From assembly GCA_963818205.1 (NCBI GenBank), contig CAWFRG010000016.1:1-64000 (forward strand): a stretch of DNA of 64,000 nt, written 5' to 3'. Below the pieces are notes generated by a model that made no database searches, had not been told where the DNA came from, and saw only the letters and a program-made list of their open reading frames with translations. The position numbers and the translations under genes are program-made. The DNA is from CAVVYV01 sp963818205. GTDB lineage: Bacteria; Actinomycetota; Thermoleophilia; Solirubrobacterales; 70-9. Position 1 is the stretch's first letter. Each line of letters begins with the position of its first letter. Positions 41,988 to 49,990 of this stretch are shown piece after piece.

Positions 41988-43226
41988 ATGGACGTCAGCT
42001 TCGGCGAGGCGCTTCTCTATTCCGGCGCGCTGCTCGCGGTCGCGGCCGCCCTGTCGGGCCTGATGCGGGGGACGGTGCTCTCGATCTCGGTCCTCTCGGT
42101 CGCGGCGGGAGTGGCGCTTGCGCTGACCGGGGCGATCGACGTGGACGCCGACGACTCCACCGTCGTCAACTTGTTCCTGCTGGCGCTGATCGTCACCCTG
42201 TTCTCGGACGGCCTCTTCGTCGAGCGCGAGCTGCTCTTCCTCCACTGGAGCCCGCCGGTGCGGGCGCTGGTGATTGCGATGCCGCTGACACTCGTCCTCC
42301 TGGCGCTGGCCGCCAAGCTGCTGTTCTCCGAGCTGAGCTGGGCCGAGGCCTTCCTGCTCGGCTCGGTCCTCTCGGCCACCGACCCGGTGGTGACCTCGGC
42401 CGTGGTTACCTCGCAGCGGGTCCCTGCCACCGTCCGCCACGCCCTCAATCTCGAATCCGGGCTCAACGACGGCCTCGCGCTGCCCTTCGTCCTCTTCTTC
42501 ATCATCCTCGCCTCACCCGGAGGCGATGCCGGTCAGGAGGCAATGGAGTTGCTCGGCGAGGCCGCCGTCGGGGCCGTAATCGGGGTGGCACTCGGGTGGG
42601 GCGCCGGCCGGCTCACAAAGCACCTTCCGGGAGGCGGGATCGTCCGCCGCTACGAGGGCATCTACGCGCTCGGGGTCGGGGTGCTCGCATTCGGGCTCGC
42701 CGACGTCACCTTCGGCAACGGCCTGATCGCGGCCTTCGTCTGCGGGATCGCGCTTGGGGTCGCCGAGCACGACATCGCCGACGACTTCGTCGTCTTCAGC
42801 GAGAACGTCAGCTCGATCCTCCAGGTGCTCACCTTCTTCATCTTCGGGGGGCTGATCGTCGCCGCCGGTTATGGCGGCAGCATTCCGCTACTGGTGGCCT
42901 TCATCGCCATTGCCCTGCTCGTGGCGCGCCCGTTGGCAATCGCGGTCTCCTTCCTGCGGGTGCGGCTGCCCCGGCCGCACCGAGCGTTCATCGGCTGGTT
43001 CGGTCCCAAGGGGGTGTCCTCGATGCTCTTCGCCGTACTGGTGCTCGACTCAAGAGTCGGCGAAGGCGAGCTCGTCTTCCAGATCGCGGCGTACGTCATC
43101 CTCGCCTCGATCGCCGCCCACGGTCTCACCGACACGGTCGGCGCGCGCTGGATCGAGAAGCGAATGGAAGAGATGGCCGAGGCCGAGGGAGACTCAAAGG
43201 CCGGCCCCGTGCCCGGCGCCGTCTGA
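41988..43226 (+). CDS. Cation:proton antiporter, NhaP/CPA1 family
   Basis: A 412-residue membrane protein with about 12 spans. The CPA1 signature is clear: LLGSVLSATDPVVTSAVVTS (TDP motif of the unwound helix), ALNLESGLNDGLALPFVLFF (ND-type ion site, Asn-Asp) and FIGWFGPKGVSSMLFAVLVL near the end. It would exchange Na+ or K+ for H+ to control pH and salt. It stands alone, convergent with the sdh operon. Confidence 0.9.
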   Translation: MDVSFGEALLYSGALLAVAAALSGLMRGTVLSISVLSVAAGVALALTGAIDVDADDSTVVNLFLLALIVTLFSDGLFVERELLFLHWSPPVRALVIAMPLTLVLLALAAKLLFSELSWAEAFLLGSVLSATDPVVTSAVVTSQRVPATVRHALNLESGLNDGLALPFVLFFIILASPGGDAGQEAMELLGEAAVGAVIGVALGWGAGRLTKHLPGGGIVRRYEGIYALGVGVLAFGLADVTFGNGLIAAFVCGIALGVAEHDIADDFVVFSENVSSILQVLTFFIFGGLIVAAGYGGSIPLLVAFIAIALLVARPLAIAVSFLRVRLPRPHRAFIGWFGPKGVSSMLFAVLVLDSRVGEGELVFQIAAYVILASIAAHGLTDTVGARWIEKRMEEMAEAEGDSKAGPVPGAV

Positions 43227-43237
43227 CTTCAGCTCTT

Positions 43238-43256
43238 CGCGGGTTCAGCTCCCGCG
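43238..43256. terminator. Hairpin between convergent antiporter and sdhE genes
   Basis: CGCGGG (43238-43243) pairs with CCCGCG (43251-43256) across TTCAGCT, midway between the two stops. No T-run. Confidence 0.4.
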
Positions 43257-43267
43257 GGCCTCGGCCA

Positions 43268-44158
43268 TCAGGCCGCGATCGGCTCCAATCGCTGCTCTAC
43301 CCATTCGGTCGAGGCGATATGGCGACGCATGCCCAGCTTCTTCGGCTCGAAGCCGAGCGCGAGGCCGACGAGCTGGGGGAGATGGAGGACTGCGAGCCCG
43401 AGGTCACGGTTGACGATCTTCGCCGCCTCCGGCTGCTGCATGTCGAGGTTCAGGTGGCAGAGCGGGCAGGGCGTCACCAGGCAGTCGGCGCCGGCGTCGA
43501 GCGCGTCGCCGACGTGGGTGCCGGCCTGGCGCAGGGAGACCTCGCGGGCCATGGTCACGATCGGGAAGCCACAGCACTTGCGGGCGCCGTCGTAGGAGAC
43601 CACCTCGCCCCCGAGCGCCTCGATCAGCCGGTCGAGGTAGAGGTCGCGCTCGGGGTGCTCCTCGTAGCCGAGCCGGTGCTTGGGGCGGAGGATGTAGCAG
43701 CCGTAGAAGGGGCCCACCCTGAGCCCGTCGAGCGGACGGACGACCTGCTCCTTCAGGCGGTCGAGCCCGTAGTCCTCGACCAGGACCCAGAGGAAGTTCT
43801 TGTTCGAGAAGCCCTCCTTGTCGTAGCTGAGCCCCTCCTCCGCCAGAACCTCGTTGATGTGGGAGCGATAGCCCGAGTCGACGTCGAGCCGTTGCTGGCA
43901 TTCGGACTGGGCGCCCTGGCAGGTCGAGCAGATGTTCATCATCGGCAGCCCGGTCTGCTGGGCGAGGGCGAAGGTGCGCGCGTTGAGGGTGTCGGCGAGC
44001 TCCTGGTTGTGCTCGGCGATCACCCCTGCGCCGCTGCAGTTCGCTCGGTCGAGCTCGACCAGCTCGATCCCGAGCCGCTCGGCGACCAGGGCCATCGAGC
44101 CGTGGAGCTCGGTTGTGAAGCCCCTGCTCACGCAACCCGGCCAGTAGGCAACCTTCAC
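43268..44158 (-). CDS. sdhE: Succinate dehydrogenase CCG-domain subunit (SdhE/HdrB-like)
   Basis: A 296-residue protein with two Cys-rich CCG-type domains, as in heterodisulfide reductase HdrB and the SdhE subunit of non-classical succinate:quinone reductases. First: MKVAYWPGCVSRGF, ANCSGAGV and ICSTCQGAQSEC. Second: FYGCYILRP, RKCCGFPIVTMAREV and TPCPLCHLNLDMQQ. The Cys ligate an iron-sulphur cluster of the noncubane type in relatives. It probably takes the place of the membrane-anchoring SdhC/D, through amphipathic segments. Its ATG overlaps the sdhB stop by 4 bases. There is no haem b anchor gene in the operon. Confidence 0.85.
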   Translation of the reverse strand: MKVAYWPGCVSRGFTTELHGSMALVAERLGIELVELDRANCSGAGVIAEHNQELADTLNARTFALAQQTGLPMMNICSTCQGAQSECQQRLDVDSGYRSHINEVLAEEGLSYDKEGFSNKNFLWVLVEDYGLDRLKEQVVRPLDGLRVGPFYGCYILRPKHRLGYEEHPERDLYLDRLIEALGGEVVSYDGARKCCGFPIVTMAREVSLRQAGTHVGDALDAGADCLVTPCPLCHLNLDMQQPEAAKIVNRDLGLAVLHLPQLVGLALGFEPKKLGMRRHIASTEWVEQRLEPIAA

Positions 44159-45339
44159 GCGCTCTCCCCCTCGTCGGGCTCCGGCTCGATCGCGGCCTCA
44201 GGGACGGCCTCCGCCTCCGGGACCGGCTGCTCGTCGTCGGCCTCCTCGCCGCGGATGTAGAGGTTGAGCTCGATCTCGTGCTCCTCGGCGTGGGCGTAGA
44301 TCCGCTTGACGTGGTCCTGGGCGCCGTCGGGCAGCTTCGGGTGAACGCCGGGGATCAGCTTCGGTAGCGAGCGCATCTTGCCGCTCCGAATTCCTCTGAT
44401 CGCGGTCGGGATCGACTCGAGCAGCCCCTTGATCGCTCCATGTCTCGGGATCAGCTTCCCCTTGATCCCCGGTGCATAGGAGTCCTGGAGCAGCAGCGCC
44501 TCGTCGAGGGTGCCCTTCTCCCGGATGATCTTGGTGAAGGCGGCTTCGTGGTTGTGGCCGTGGTTCTGGTCGTCGATCCCCTGCTCGCTGGCGGCCCGGC
44601 GCAGCCGCATGATCTGGTCCATCGGCGCCACCCCCTTGGGGCAGGCGTCGATGCAGGAGAAGCAGTGGGTGCAGTCGTAGATCCCATGCGGGTCCTGGGC
44701 GAGGTCGTTGAGCCGTTCGCGCTTCTCCGAGTCGCGCGGGTCGCCGACGAAGCGATAGGCCTTGGCGAGGGCGGCGGGGCCGATGAAGTCCGGATCGGCC
44801 TCCATCGAGAGACAGGCCGAGACGCAGGCGCCGCACTGGATGCAGGCCATCGACTGGGTGACGTCGATCATCGACTCCGGCGGAACCACGTACTCGCGCT
44901 CCGGCGGATCGCCCTCCGGGAGCAGCCACGGGGTCACCCGCCTGATCTTCTTCCAGTGGGTCGACTCCATGTCGGTGACCAGGTCCTTGATCACCGGCAT
45001 GTTCCCCATCGGCTCGACGACGATCGGCTCCGCCTCGCCCTGCTTTCGCGCACCTTCGGTGCGCTCGCCGTTGGCGCGGTTCGCGAAGTCCTTCGCCTCG
45101 CCGATCATCGTCTTGCAGGCGAGACCGGACTCGCCGTTGATCTTCATTCCGCAGGAGCCGCAGATCGCGGCCCGGCAGGAGCAGCGGACGGCGAGCGAGC
45201 CGTCCTCGCGGTCCTTTGCCTGGAGGAGGCCGTCGAGCACCGAGAGGGTGGGGTCGAGGTCGACGTCGAACTGCTCCCAGTACGGCCCCTCGCCGGACTC
45301 GGGAAGGAAGCGGCGGACCTTGAGCGTGAACTCGGCCAC
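44155..45339 (-). CDS. sdhB: Succinate dehydrogenase iron-sulphur subunit
   Basis: Electron-transfer subunit of 394 residues, far longer than the usual 240-250. The [2Fe-2S] ligands are in RCSCRAAICGSCGMKINGES and the following Cys of LACKTM. The two ferredoxin-like motifs are CIQCGACVSACLSM and CTHCFSCIDACPKGV. About 140 residues follow the last cluster (GLLESIPTAIRGIRSGK, then LPKLIPGVHPKLPDG), ending in an acidic Glu/Pro tail, as in SdhB proteins that work with a CCG subunit. It sits between sdhA and sdhE in the operon. Confidence 0.93.
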   Translation of the reverse strand: MAEFTLKVRRFLPESGEGPYWEQFDVDLDPTLSVLDGLLQAKDREDGSLAVRCSCRAAICGSCGMKINGESGLACKTMIGEAKDFANRANGERTEGARKQGEAEPIVVEPMGNMPVIKDLVTDMESTHWKKIRRVTPWLLPEGDPPEREYVVPPESMIDVTQSMACIQCGACVSACLSMEADPDFIGPAALAKAYRFVGDPRDSEKRERLNDLAQDPHGIYDCTHCFSCIDACPKGVAPMDQIMRLRRAASEQGIDDQNHGHNHEAAFTKIIREKGTLDEALLLQDSYAPGIKGKLIPRHGAIKGLLESIPTAIRGIRSGKMRSLPKLIPGVHPKLPDGAQDHVKRIYAHAEEHEIELNLYIRGEEADDEQPVPEAEAVPEAAIEPEPDEGESA

Positions 45340-45352
45340 TAGCTCACCCTAC

Positions 45353-47041
45353 TCAGTAGGTCCGCTCCTGCGGCTGCCACTCGGTGATCGTCACCTCGGA
45401 GTAGCTGATCTCCGGTCCGTCGCCGTCACGGGAGAGGTCGATGTGCTTGAGCCAGTCGGTGTCGTTTCGCTCCGCGAAGTCGGTCCGGTACTGCGCCCCT
45501 CGGCTCTCGGTTCGGTGGATCGCGGCGACGCAGGTGCACTCGGCGTTGTCGAGCATGTAGCCCAGTTCGATCGCGCCGAGGACGTCCTGGTTGAAGACCG
45601 CGCCGCGGTCGTCGATGTAGCAGGAGGCGGCCTCCTCCTTCAGCCGCTGGACGGTCGCCAGAGCCGCCTCGAGGCCGTCGGCGTCCCGGAAGACGGCCAC
45701 CTTCTCGTCCATCGTCTCGCCCAGCTCCTCGCGGATCTCCGAGACCCGCCGGCCCGACCCCTTCTCCCTCCCCAGGATCTCGGCGACGCGGGCCTCCTCA
45801 TCGTGGAGCACCGAGTGCGCCGCGTGCACCGCCTCCCGGCCCTTGGCGCGCTCGGCCGCGTCCACGCCCGAACGTCGCCCGAAGATCAATGTGTCGAGCA
45901 GCGAGTTGGCACCGAGGCGGTTGCCGCCGTGTACGGAGACGCAGGCGACCTCGCCGGCGGCGTAGAGCCCGGGAACGGTGGTGCGGCCCTCGTTGTCGGT
46001 CTTCACCCCGCCCATCGTGTAGTGGTTCCCCGGCTTGATGTGGATCGGCTCCTTGGTGATATCGACGCCGGCGAAGTCGCGGCCTACGAGGACGATCTCG
46101 CGGAGCGCCTCGTGGATCCGCTTCCGGGGGACGACGGTGATGTCGAGCGACACGGTGCCGTCGGGGAAGCCGCGCCCCTCCTGGATCTCGGTCTGCTCGG
46201 CGCGGGAGACGACGTCGCGCGAGGCCAGCTCCATCTTGTTCGGCGCGTAGCGCTCCATGAACCGCTCGCCCCTGGCGTTCAGGAGGTGGGCGCCCTCGCC
46301 CCGGGCGCCCTCTGTGATCAGGAAGCCCTTCCCGGCCAGGGTGGTTGGGTGGTACTGGATCATCTCCATGTCCATCAGCTTCGCCCCGGCCTGGTAGGCC
46401 ATCGCGATTCCGTCCCCGGTGCAGATCAGGGCGTTGGTGGTCGGGTGCCAGGCCTGGCCGTTGCCGCCCGTCGCCAGGATCACCGCCTTGGCGCCGAAGT
46501 CCTCCATCGAGCCGTCGCGGACGTTCCGGCAGATCGCGCCGACGCAGTCGCCGCCGTCGTCGAGCGCGAGTCCGGTGGTGAACCACTCCTCGTAGCGGTC
46601 GACCGCGTCGGAGTACTTCATCAGCTGCTCGTAGAGGACGTGCATGATCGCCTGGCCGGTGATGTCGGCGACGTAGTAGGTGCGGGCCGCCGAGGCGCCG
46701 CCGAAGGCGCGGGTGCCGAGCTTCCCTTCCTCGTTGCGGTGGAAGGTGACCCCGAGGTGCTCGAGGTGGAGGAGCTCCTCGGGGGCGGCGCGGCACATGA
46801 TCTCGACCGCGTCCTGGTCGGCGAGGTAGTCGGAGCCCTTGATCGTGTCGAACGCGTGCGACTCCCAGCTGTCGTCCTCCTGGAGGGCGGCGTTGATCCC
46901 GCCCTGGGCAGCGTTCGAGTGCGAGCGGACCGGGTGGACCTTGCTGATGATCCCCACGGAGACCCCCTCCTCGGCGGCCGCGAGCGCCGCGCGCTGCCCG
47001 GCTAGCCCCGCCCCGATCACCAATACGTCGTGCTCAGGCAT
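45353..47041 (-). CDS. sdhA: Succinate dehydrogenase flavoprotein subunit
   Basis: A 562-residue FAD enzyme oxidising succinate to fumarate. FAD-binding DVLVIGAGLAGQRAALAAAE; the covalent-FAD His region KVHPVRSHSNAAQGGINAAL; ITGQAIMHVLYEQL; ILATGGNGQAWHPTTNALIC; MEMIQYHPTTLAG; the active Arg region in RDVVSRAEQTEI; and HYTMGGVKTDNEGRTTVPGL and HGGNRLGANSLLDTLIFG. ATG 47041 starts the chain. It heads the minus-strand sdhA-sdhB-sdhE operon (13 bases to sdhB). Confidence 0.96.
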   Translation of the reverse strand: MPEHDVLVIGAGLAGQRAALAAAEEGVSVGIISKVHPVRSHSNAAQGGINAALQEDDSWESHAFDTIKGSDYLADQDAVEIMCRAAPEELLHLEHLGVTFHRNEEGKLGTRAFGGASAARTYYVADITGQAIMHVLYEQLMKYSDAVDRYEEWFTTGLALDDGGDCVGAICRNVRDGSMEDFGAKAVILATGGNGQAWHPTTNALICTGDGIAMAYQAGAKLMDMEMIQYHPTTLAGKGFLITEGARGEGAHLLNARGERFMERYAPNKMELASRDVVSRAEQTEIQEGRGFPDGTVSLDITVVPRKRIHEALREIVLVGRDFAGVDITKEPIHIKPGNHYTMGGVKTDNEGRTTVPGLYAAGEVACVSVHGGNRLGANSLLDTLIFGRRSGVDAAERAKGREAVHAAHSVLHDEEARVAEILGREKGSGRRVSEIREELGETMDEKVAVFRDADGLEAALATVQRLKEEAASCYIDDRGAVFNQDVLGAIELGYMLDNAECTCVAAIHRTESRGAQYRTDFAERNDTDWLKHIDLSRDGDGPEISYSEVTITEWQPQERTY

Positions 47042-47077
47042 GCGGGGGCGATCCTATAGAGAGGTCCGAGGCGACAG

Positions 47078-48253
47078 CTAGGCGCCGGGCGCCTGGGGCG
47101 CCGGGTCGCGCAGCGCGCGGCCGATCTGGTCGACCGTGACCACGCCCCGCAGTCGGCCGTCGGCGTCGGTGGCGACCAGGGCGCCGAGGCGGCGGAGCGC
47201 CTCGTTGCCGAGCAGCGTCTCGAGCGGCGCGTCCTCGCGCACCGTGAGGTTGCCGCTGTCCCGGGCGAGGATCTCGCCGACGGTCGAACTGGCCCGCTCG
47301 ACGGCCGGGACCGCCTCGGCGGTGCTGCTGTCGAGTAGGCCGACGAAGCGCTGGTTGCCATCGACCACCGGGAACCAGGGCCAGCGGTAGCGATGGAAGT
47401 ACTCGTCGAGGGCACGCTCGACCGAGAGCGACTCGGGGATCGCCACCGGCTCGCGGTCCATCACGTCGCCGACTGAGACGTTCTCGATCCTGCTGGTGAC
47501 CTGGCTCTGCGCGATCGCCCCGCGGGCCGAGCCGTTGAGGATGAAGCCGATCACCGCCAGCCAGATACCGCCGATGATGTCCCCCTGAAGGGCGAGGAAG
47601 ATCCCGACCGCGATCAGCAGGTAGGCGAACCCGCGGCCGAGGGTGGCGGCGAAGCGGGTGGCGCCGGAGCGGTTGCCGGTCACCCGCCAGGCGATCGCCC
47701 GAGCTATTCGTCCCCCGTCGAGCGGGAAGGCCGGGACGAGGTTGAAGAGGAGGACCAGGAGGTTGATGCTTCCCAGCCAGGCGATCAGGGCGGCGATCGA
47801 CGAGGTGTCGGTGCCGGTCTCGAGCGTGGCCGCGTCGCGGAACTCGTTCCCGCCCACCAGCAGCACGCCGACCACAGCGCAGACGACGACGATCGCCGCG
47901 CTCACCAGCGGTCCGGCGATTCCGATCTTGAACTCGGTGCCCGGGCTGTCGGAGTCGCGCTCCATCTGAGCGACTCCTCCGAACATCCACAGGGTGATCC
48001 CGGAGATCCCGACCCCATTCCTGAGCGCGACGAAGGCGTGGCCGAGCTCGTGGAGGAGGATCGAGGCGAAGAAGAGGAGGGCGCTCGCCAGCGCCAGGAC
48101 ATACGCCTCGCCGTCGCTGACGCCGGGCGCGAGAACGTCCTGATAGGAGGCAGAGAGCCAGATGATGATCAGGAAGAGGACGAGGAACCAGGAGAAGTCG
48201 ACCGCGATCCTGATCCCGCGCACATGAAAGAGGGTGATTCCGCCCACGGGCAT
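47078..48253 (-). CDS. Site-2 protease (M50) with tandem CBS domains
   Basis: A 391-residue intramembrane zinc protease. ILLHELGHAFVALRNGVGIS carries HExxH within a span, and NLVPAFPLDGGRIARAIAWR supplies the third ligand Asp (LDGG). After six or so spans, two CBS domains follow (VMDREPVAIPESLSVERAL; ILARDSGNLTVREDAPLETL), which bind adenosyl ligands and may gate activity. Family members release membrane-held sigma or signalling proteins. ATG 48253; no partner anti-sigma gene is next to it. Confidence 0.92.
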   Translation of the reverse strand: MPVGGITLFHVRGIRIAVDFSWFLVLFLIIIWLSASYQDVLAPGVSDGEAYVLALASALLFFASILLHELGHAFVALRNGVGISGITLWMFGGVAQMERDSDSPGTEFKIGIAGPLVSAAIVVVCAVVGVLLVGGNEFRDAATLETGTDTSSIAALIAWLGSINLLVLLFNLVPAFPLDGGRIARAIAWRVTGNRSGATRFAATLGRGFAYLLIAVGIFLALQGDIIGGIWLAVIGFILNGSARGAIAQSQVTSRIENVSVGDVMDREPVAIPESLSVERALDEYFHRYRWPWFPVVDGNQRFVGLLDSSTAEAVPAVERASSTVGEILARDSGNLTVREDAPLETLLGNEALRRLGALVATDADGRLRGVVTVDQIGRALRDPAPQAPGA

Positions 48254-48281
48254 GGGACTGATCTTAGGCTGTGCCGGATAG

Positions 48282-49514
48282 GTTTCCGCGATCGCAATCG
48301 AGGCCCCACCCGCGATCTCCCCGCCCCCGGCCGCCGAATGGCTGCGTGGGCGGCTGGATCAGCTCTGTGCGATTGAGCGCCCCTCCGCCTCCGAGGGAGA
48401 GCGACAGGCCGCCGAGTGGCTGGCGGACGAGCTGCGCCAGGCAGGGGCCCGAGAGGTCCAGGTCGAGAAGGAACCCGAGGCCAGCGGCAACTTCTGGTGG
48501 CCGCTCGGCCTCCTGTCTGCCGCCGGGATTCTCGCCGGGATCGCCGCCCACCGCGGCGGCCGGCTCTCGCGGGCTCTCGCCGCCGCCACCGGGGCCGCCG
48601 CGGCGGGCCTGATCGCCGACGAGCTGCCGCCGGGCCGGAGGCGCTTTCGTCGCCTCCTGCCAAAGCGAAGCGCCCATCAGGTCCTCGCCGAGCTCGGGCC
48701 GGGCGACGCCGAGAGGACGATCGTCCTGGTCTCTCACCACGACGCCGCCCACACCGCGTTCTTCTTCAATCCGGCGATCACCGAGACGGTCGGGGAGCGA
48801 GCACCGTGGGTGTTCGAGAAGGCCGACACCAGCCCGCCCCTGATGTGGCCGGTGGTCGGCGGGCCGGCATTGGTCGCCGCCGGAGCGGCGCTGGGCAGCG
48901 ACGCCCTCACCCGCCTCGGGACCTTGATCTCGGCGGGGAGTGCCGCGTTCATGGCGCACATCGGCGCCGGTGAGGTCGTCCCCGGCGCCAACGACAACGG
49001 CAGCGGCTGCGTCGCCCTGATCGCGCTGGCGCGGGCGCTCGCCGAGCAGCCGACCGAGGGCACCCGGGTCCTCTTCCTCTCCACCTCCGAGGAGGCGCTG
49101 TGTGAGGGAATGGGCTTGTTCATGGAGCGGCACGCCGGCGAGCTGCCCGTGGACCGGACCTTCTTCATCTGCCTCGACACGATCGCCTCCCCCCGGCTCT
49201 GCGTGCTCCGCGGGGAGGGAATGCTGAAGCTGCACGAGTACCCGGCCCCGGCGCTCGAGCTGGTCGACTCGACCGCTGAGCAGCTCGGGATCGAGCTGGT
49301 CCCGAACCTGCGGCTCCGGAACGCGACCGACGGGATCTTCCCGCTCGCCGCCGGCTACCAGTGCCTCTCGCTCGCCTCCTGCAACCGGTTCAAGAACCCC
49401 TCCAACTACCACTGGCCGACGGACACCCCCGAGAACGTCGACTACGGGACCCTCGCCGACGCGATCCGGCTTACCGAGGCGGTCGTCCGCCGCCTCGACC
49501 GAAGCTGGGTCTAG
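48282..49514 (+). CDS. M28-type peptidase with N-terminal membrane insert
   Basis: About 410 residues of M28 aminopeptidase type. Ligand motifs in order: IVLVSHHDAAHTAFFF (His, Asp), GANDNGSGCVALIALARAL (bridging Asp), FLSTSEEALCEGMGLF (Glu-Glu), CLDTIASPRL (Asp) and SNYHWPTDTPENVDYGTL (His). Before the first ligand an insert with two hydrophobic helices (FWWPLGLLSAAGILAGIAAH; RALAAATGAAAAGLIADEL) should anchor it in the membrane. No ATG, GTG or TTG starts the frame between the TAG at 48279 and the first homologous residues (EWLRGRLDQLCAIERPSASE). The run of C at 48318-48328 may hide a base error. Coordinates give the open frame. Confidence 0.75.
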   Translation, partial: VSAIAIEAPPAISPPPAAEWLRGRLDQLCAIERPSASEGERQAAEWLADELRQAGAREVQVEKEPEASGNFWWPLGLLSAAGILAGIAAHRGGRLSRALAAATGAAAAGLIADELPPGRRRFRRLLPKRSAHQVLAELGPGDAERTIVLVSHHDAAHTAFFFNPAITETVGERAPWVFEKADTSPPLMWPVVGGPALVAAGAALGSDALTRLGTLISAGSAAFMAHIGAGEVVPGANDNGSGCVALIALARALAEQPTEGTRVLFLSTSEEALCEGMGLFMERHAGELPVDRTFFICLDTIASPRLCVLRGEGMLKLHEYPAPALELVDSTAEQLGIELVPNLRLRNATDGIFPLAAGYQCLSLASCNRFKNPSNYHWPTDTPENVDYGTLADAIRLTEAVVRRLDRSWV

Positions 49515-49517
49515 GGC

Positions 49518-49594
49518 ATAAAACGGGTTGCTCCTCCATCATGAAACGGGTCGCTCCTTCGGAGCGCCCTTGGATTATCGGAGCACCCTCGCAT
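49518..49594 (+). repeat. Dispersed hairpin repeat, copy C (nested double copy)
   Basis: An outer left half (AAAACGGGTTGCTCC, 49520 on) and outer right half (GGAGCACCCTCGCAT, to 49594) enclose a second unit, ATGAAACGGGTCGCTCC-TTC-GGAGCGCCCT. The outer variable pair is T-A, the inner C-G. It lies between the M28 peptidase stop and the cold-shock gene terminator. Confidence 0.75.
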
Positions 49595-49625
49595 AAAAAA
49601 ACGCCGCGCCCTGGTGGGCGCGGCG
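49595..49625 (-). terminator. Rho-independent terminator of the cold-shock gene
   Basis: On the minus strand CGCCGCGCCC pairs with GGGCGCGGCG (49616-49625 with 49602-49611), loop ACCA, followed by TTTTTTT (49601-49595). It is the clearest intrinsic terminator in the window, 30 bases after the csp stop. Confidence 0.93.
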
Positions 49626-49655
49626 CTCGCATCAGCTTCGACTAGCCAGTCTTGA

Positions 49656-49859
49656 CTAGGCGGGCTTGACGTTGGCTGCCTTGGGACCCTTGTCCCCGGC
49701 CTCGACGTCGTAGGTCACCTTGGCGCCCTCGGCGAGGGTGCGGTGGCCGTCGGCGACGATCGCGCTGAAATGCACGAAGGCGTCATCGCCTCCATCGTCG
49801 GGCGTGATGAAGCCAAAGCCCTTGTCGTCACTGAACCACTTCACTGTGCCTGTCGGCAT
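49656..49859 (-). CDS. Cold-shock protein (CspA family)
   Basis: A 67-residue OB-fold RNA chaperone. MPTGTVKWFSDDKGFGFITP contains RNP1 (KGFGFI) and DAFVHFSAI is RNP2. LAEGAKVTYDVEAGDKGPKA ends the barrel. ATG 49859 is preceded by GGAGGA; the frame is open upstream but that is the leader. A leader of over 100 bases and an intrinsic terminator make it a monocistronic gene, as expected for csp mRNAs controlled at the RNA level. Confidence 0.96.
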   Translation of the reverse strand: MPTGTVKWFSDDKGFGFITPDDGGDDAFVHFSAIVADGHRTLAEGAKVTYDVEAGDKGPKAANVKPA

Positions 49860-49990
49860 CTGTGTCCTCCGTTGTTCGGTGCTGCGAACGCGAGAGGATG
49901 CGGTGAGCAACGCCTGCGAGCGCTTGCACTGAATGTGTCGGGCTCCATGCCCGACCTAACAAGCCCACGGTAGCAGCCTGGACCGCGGAC

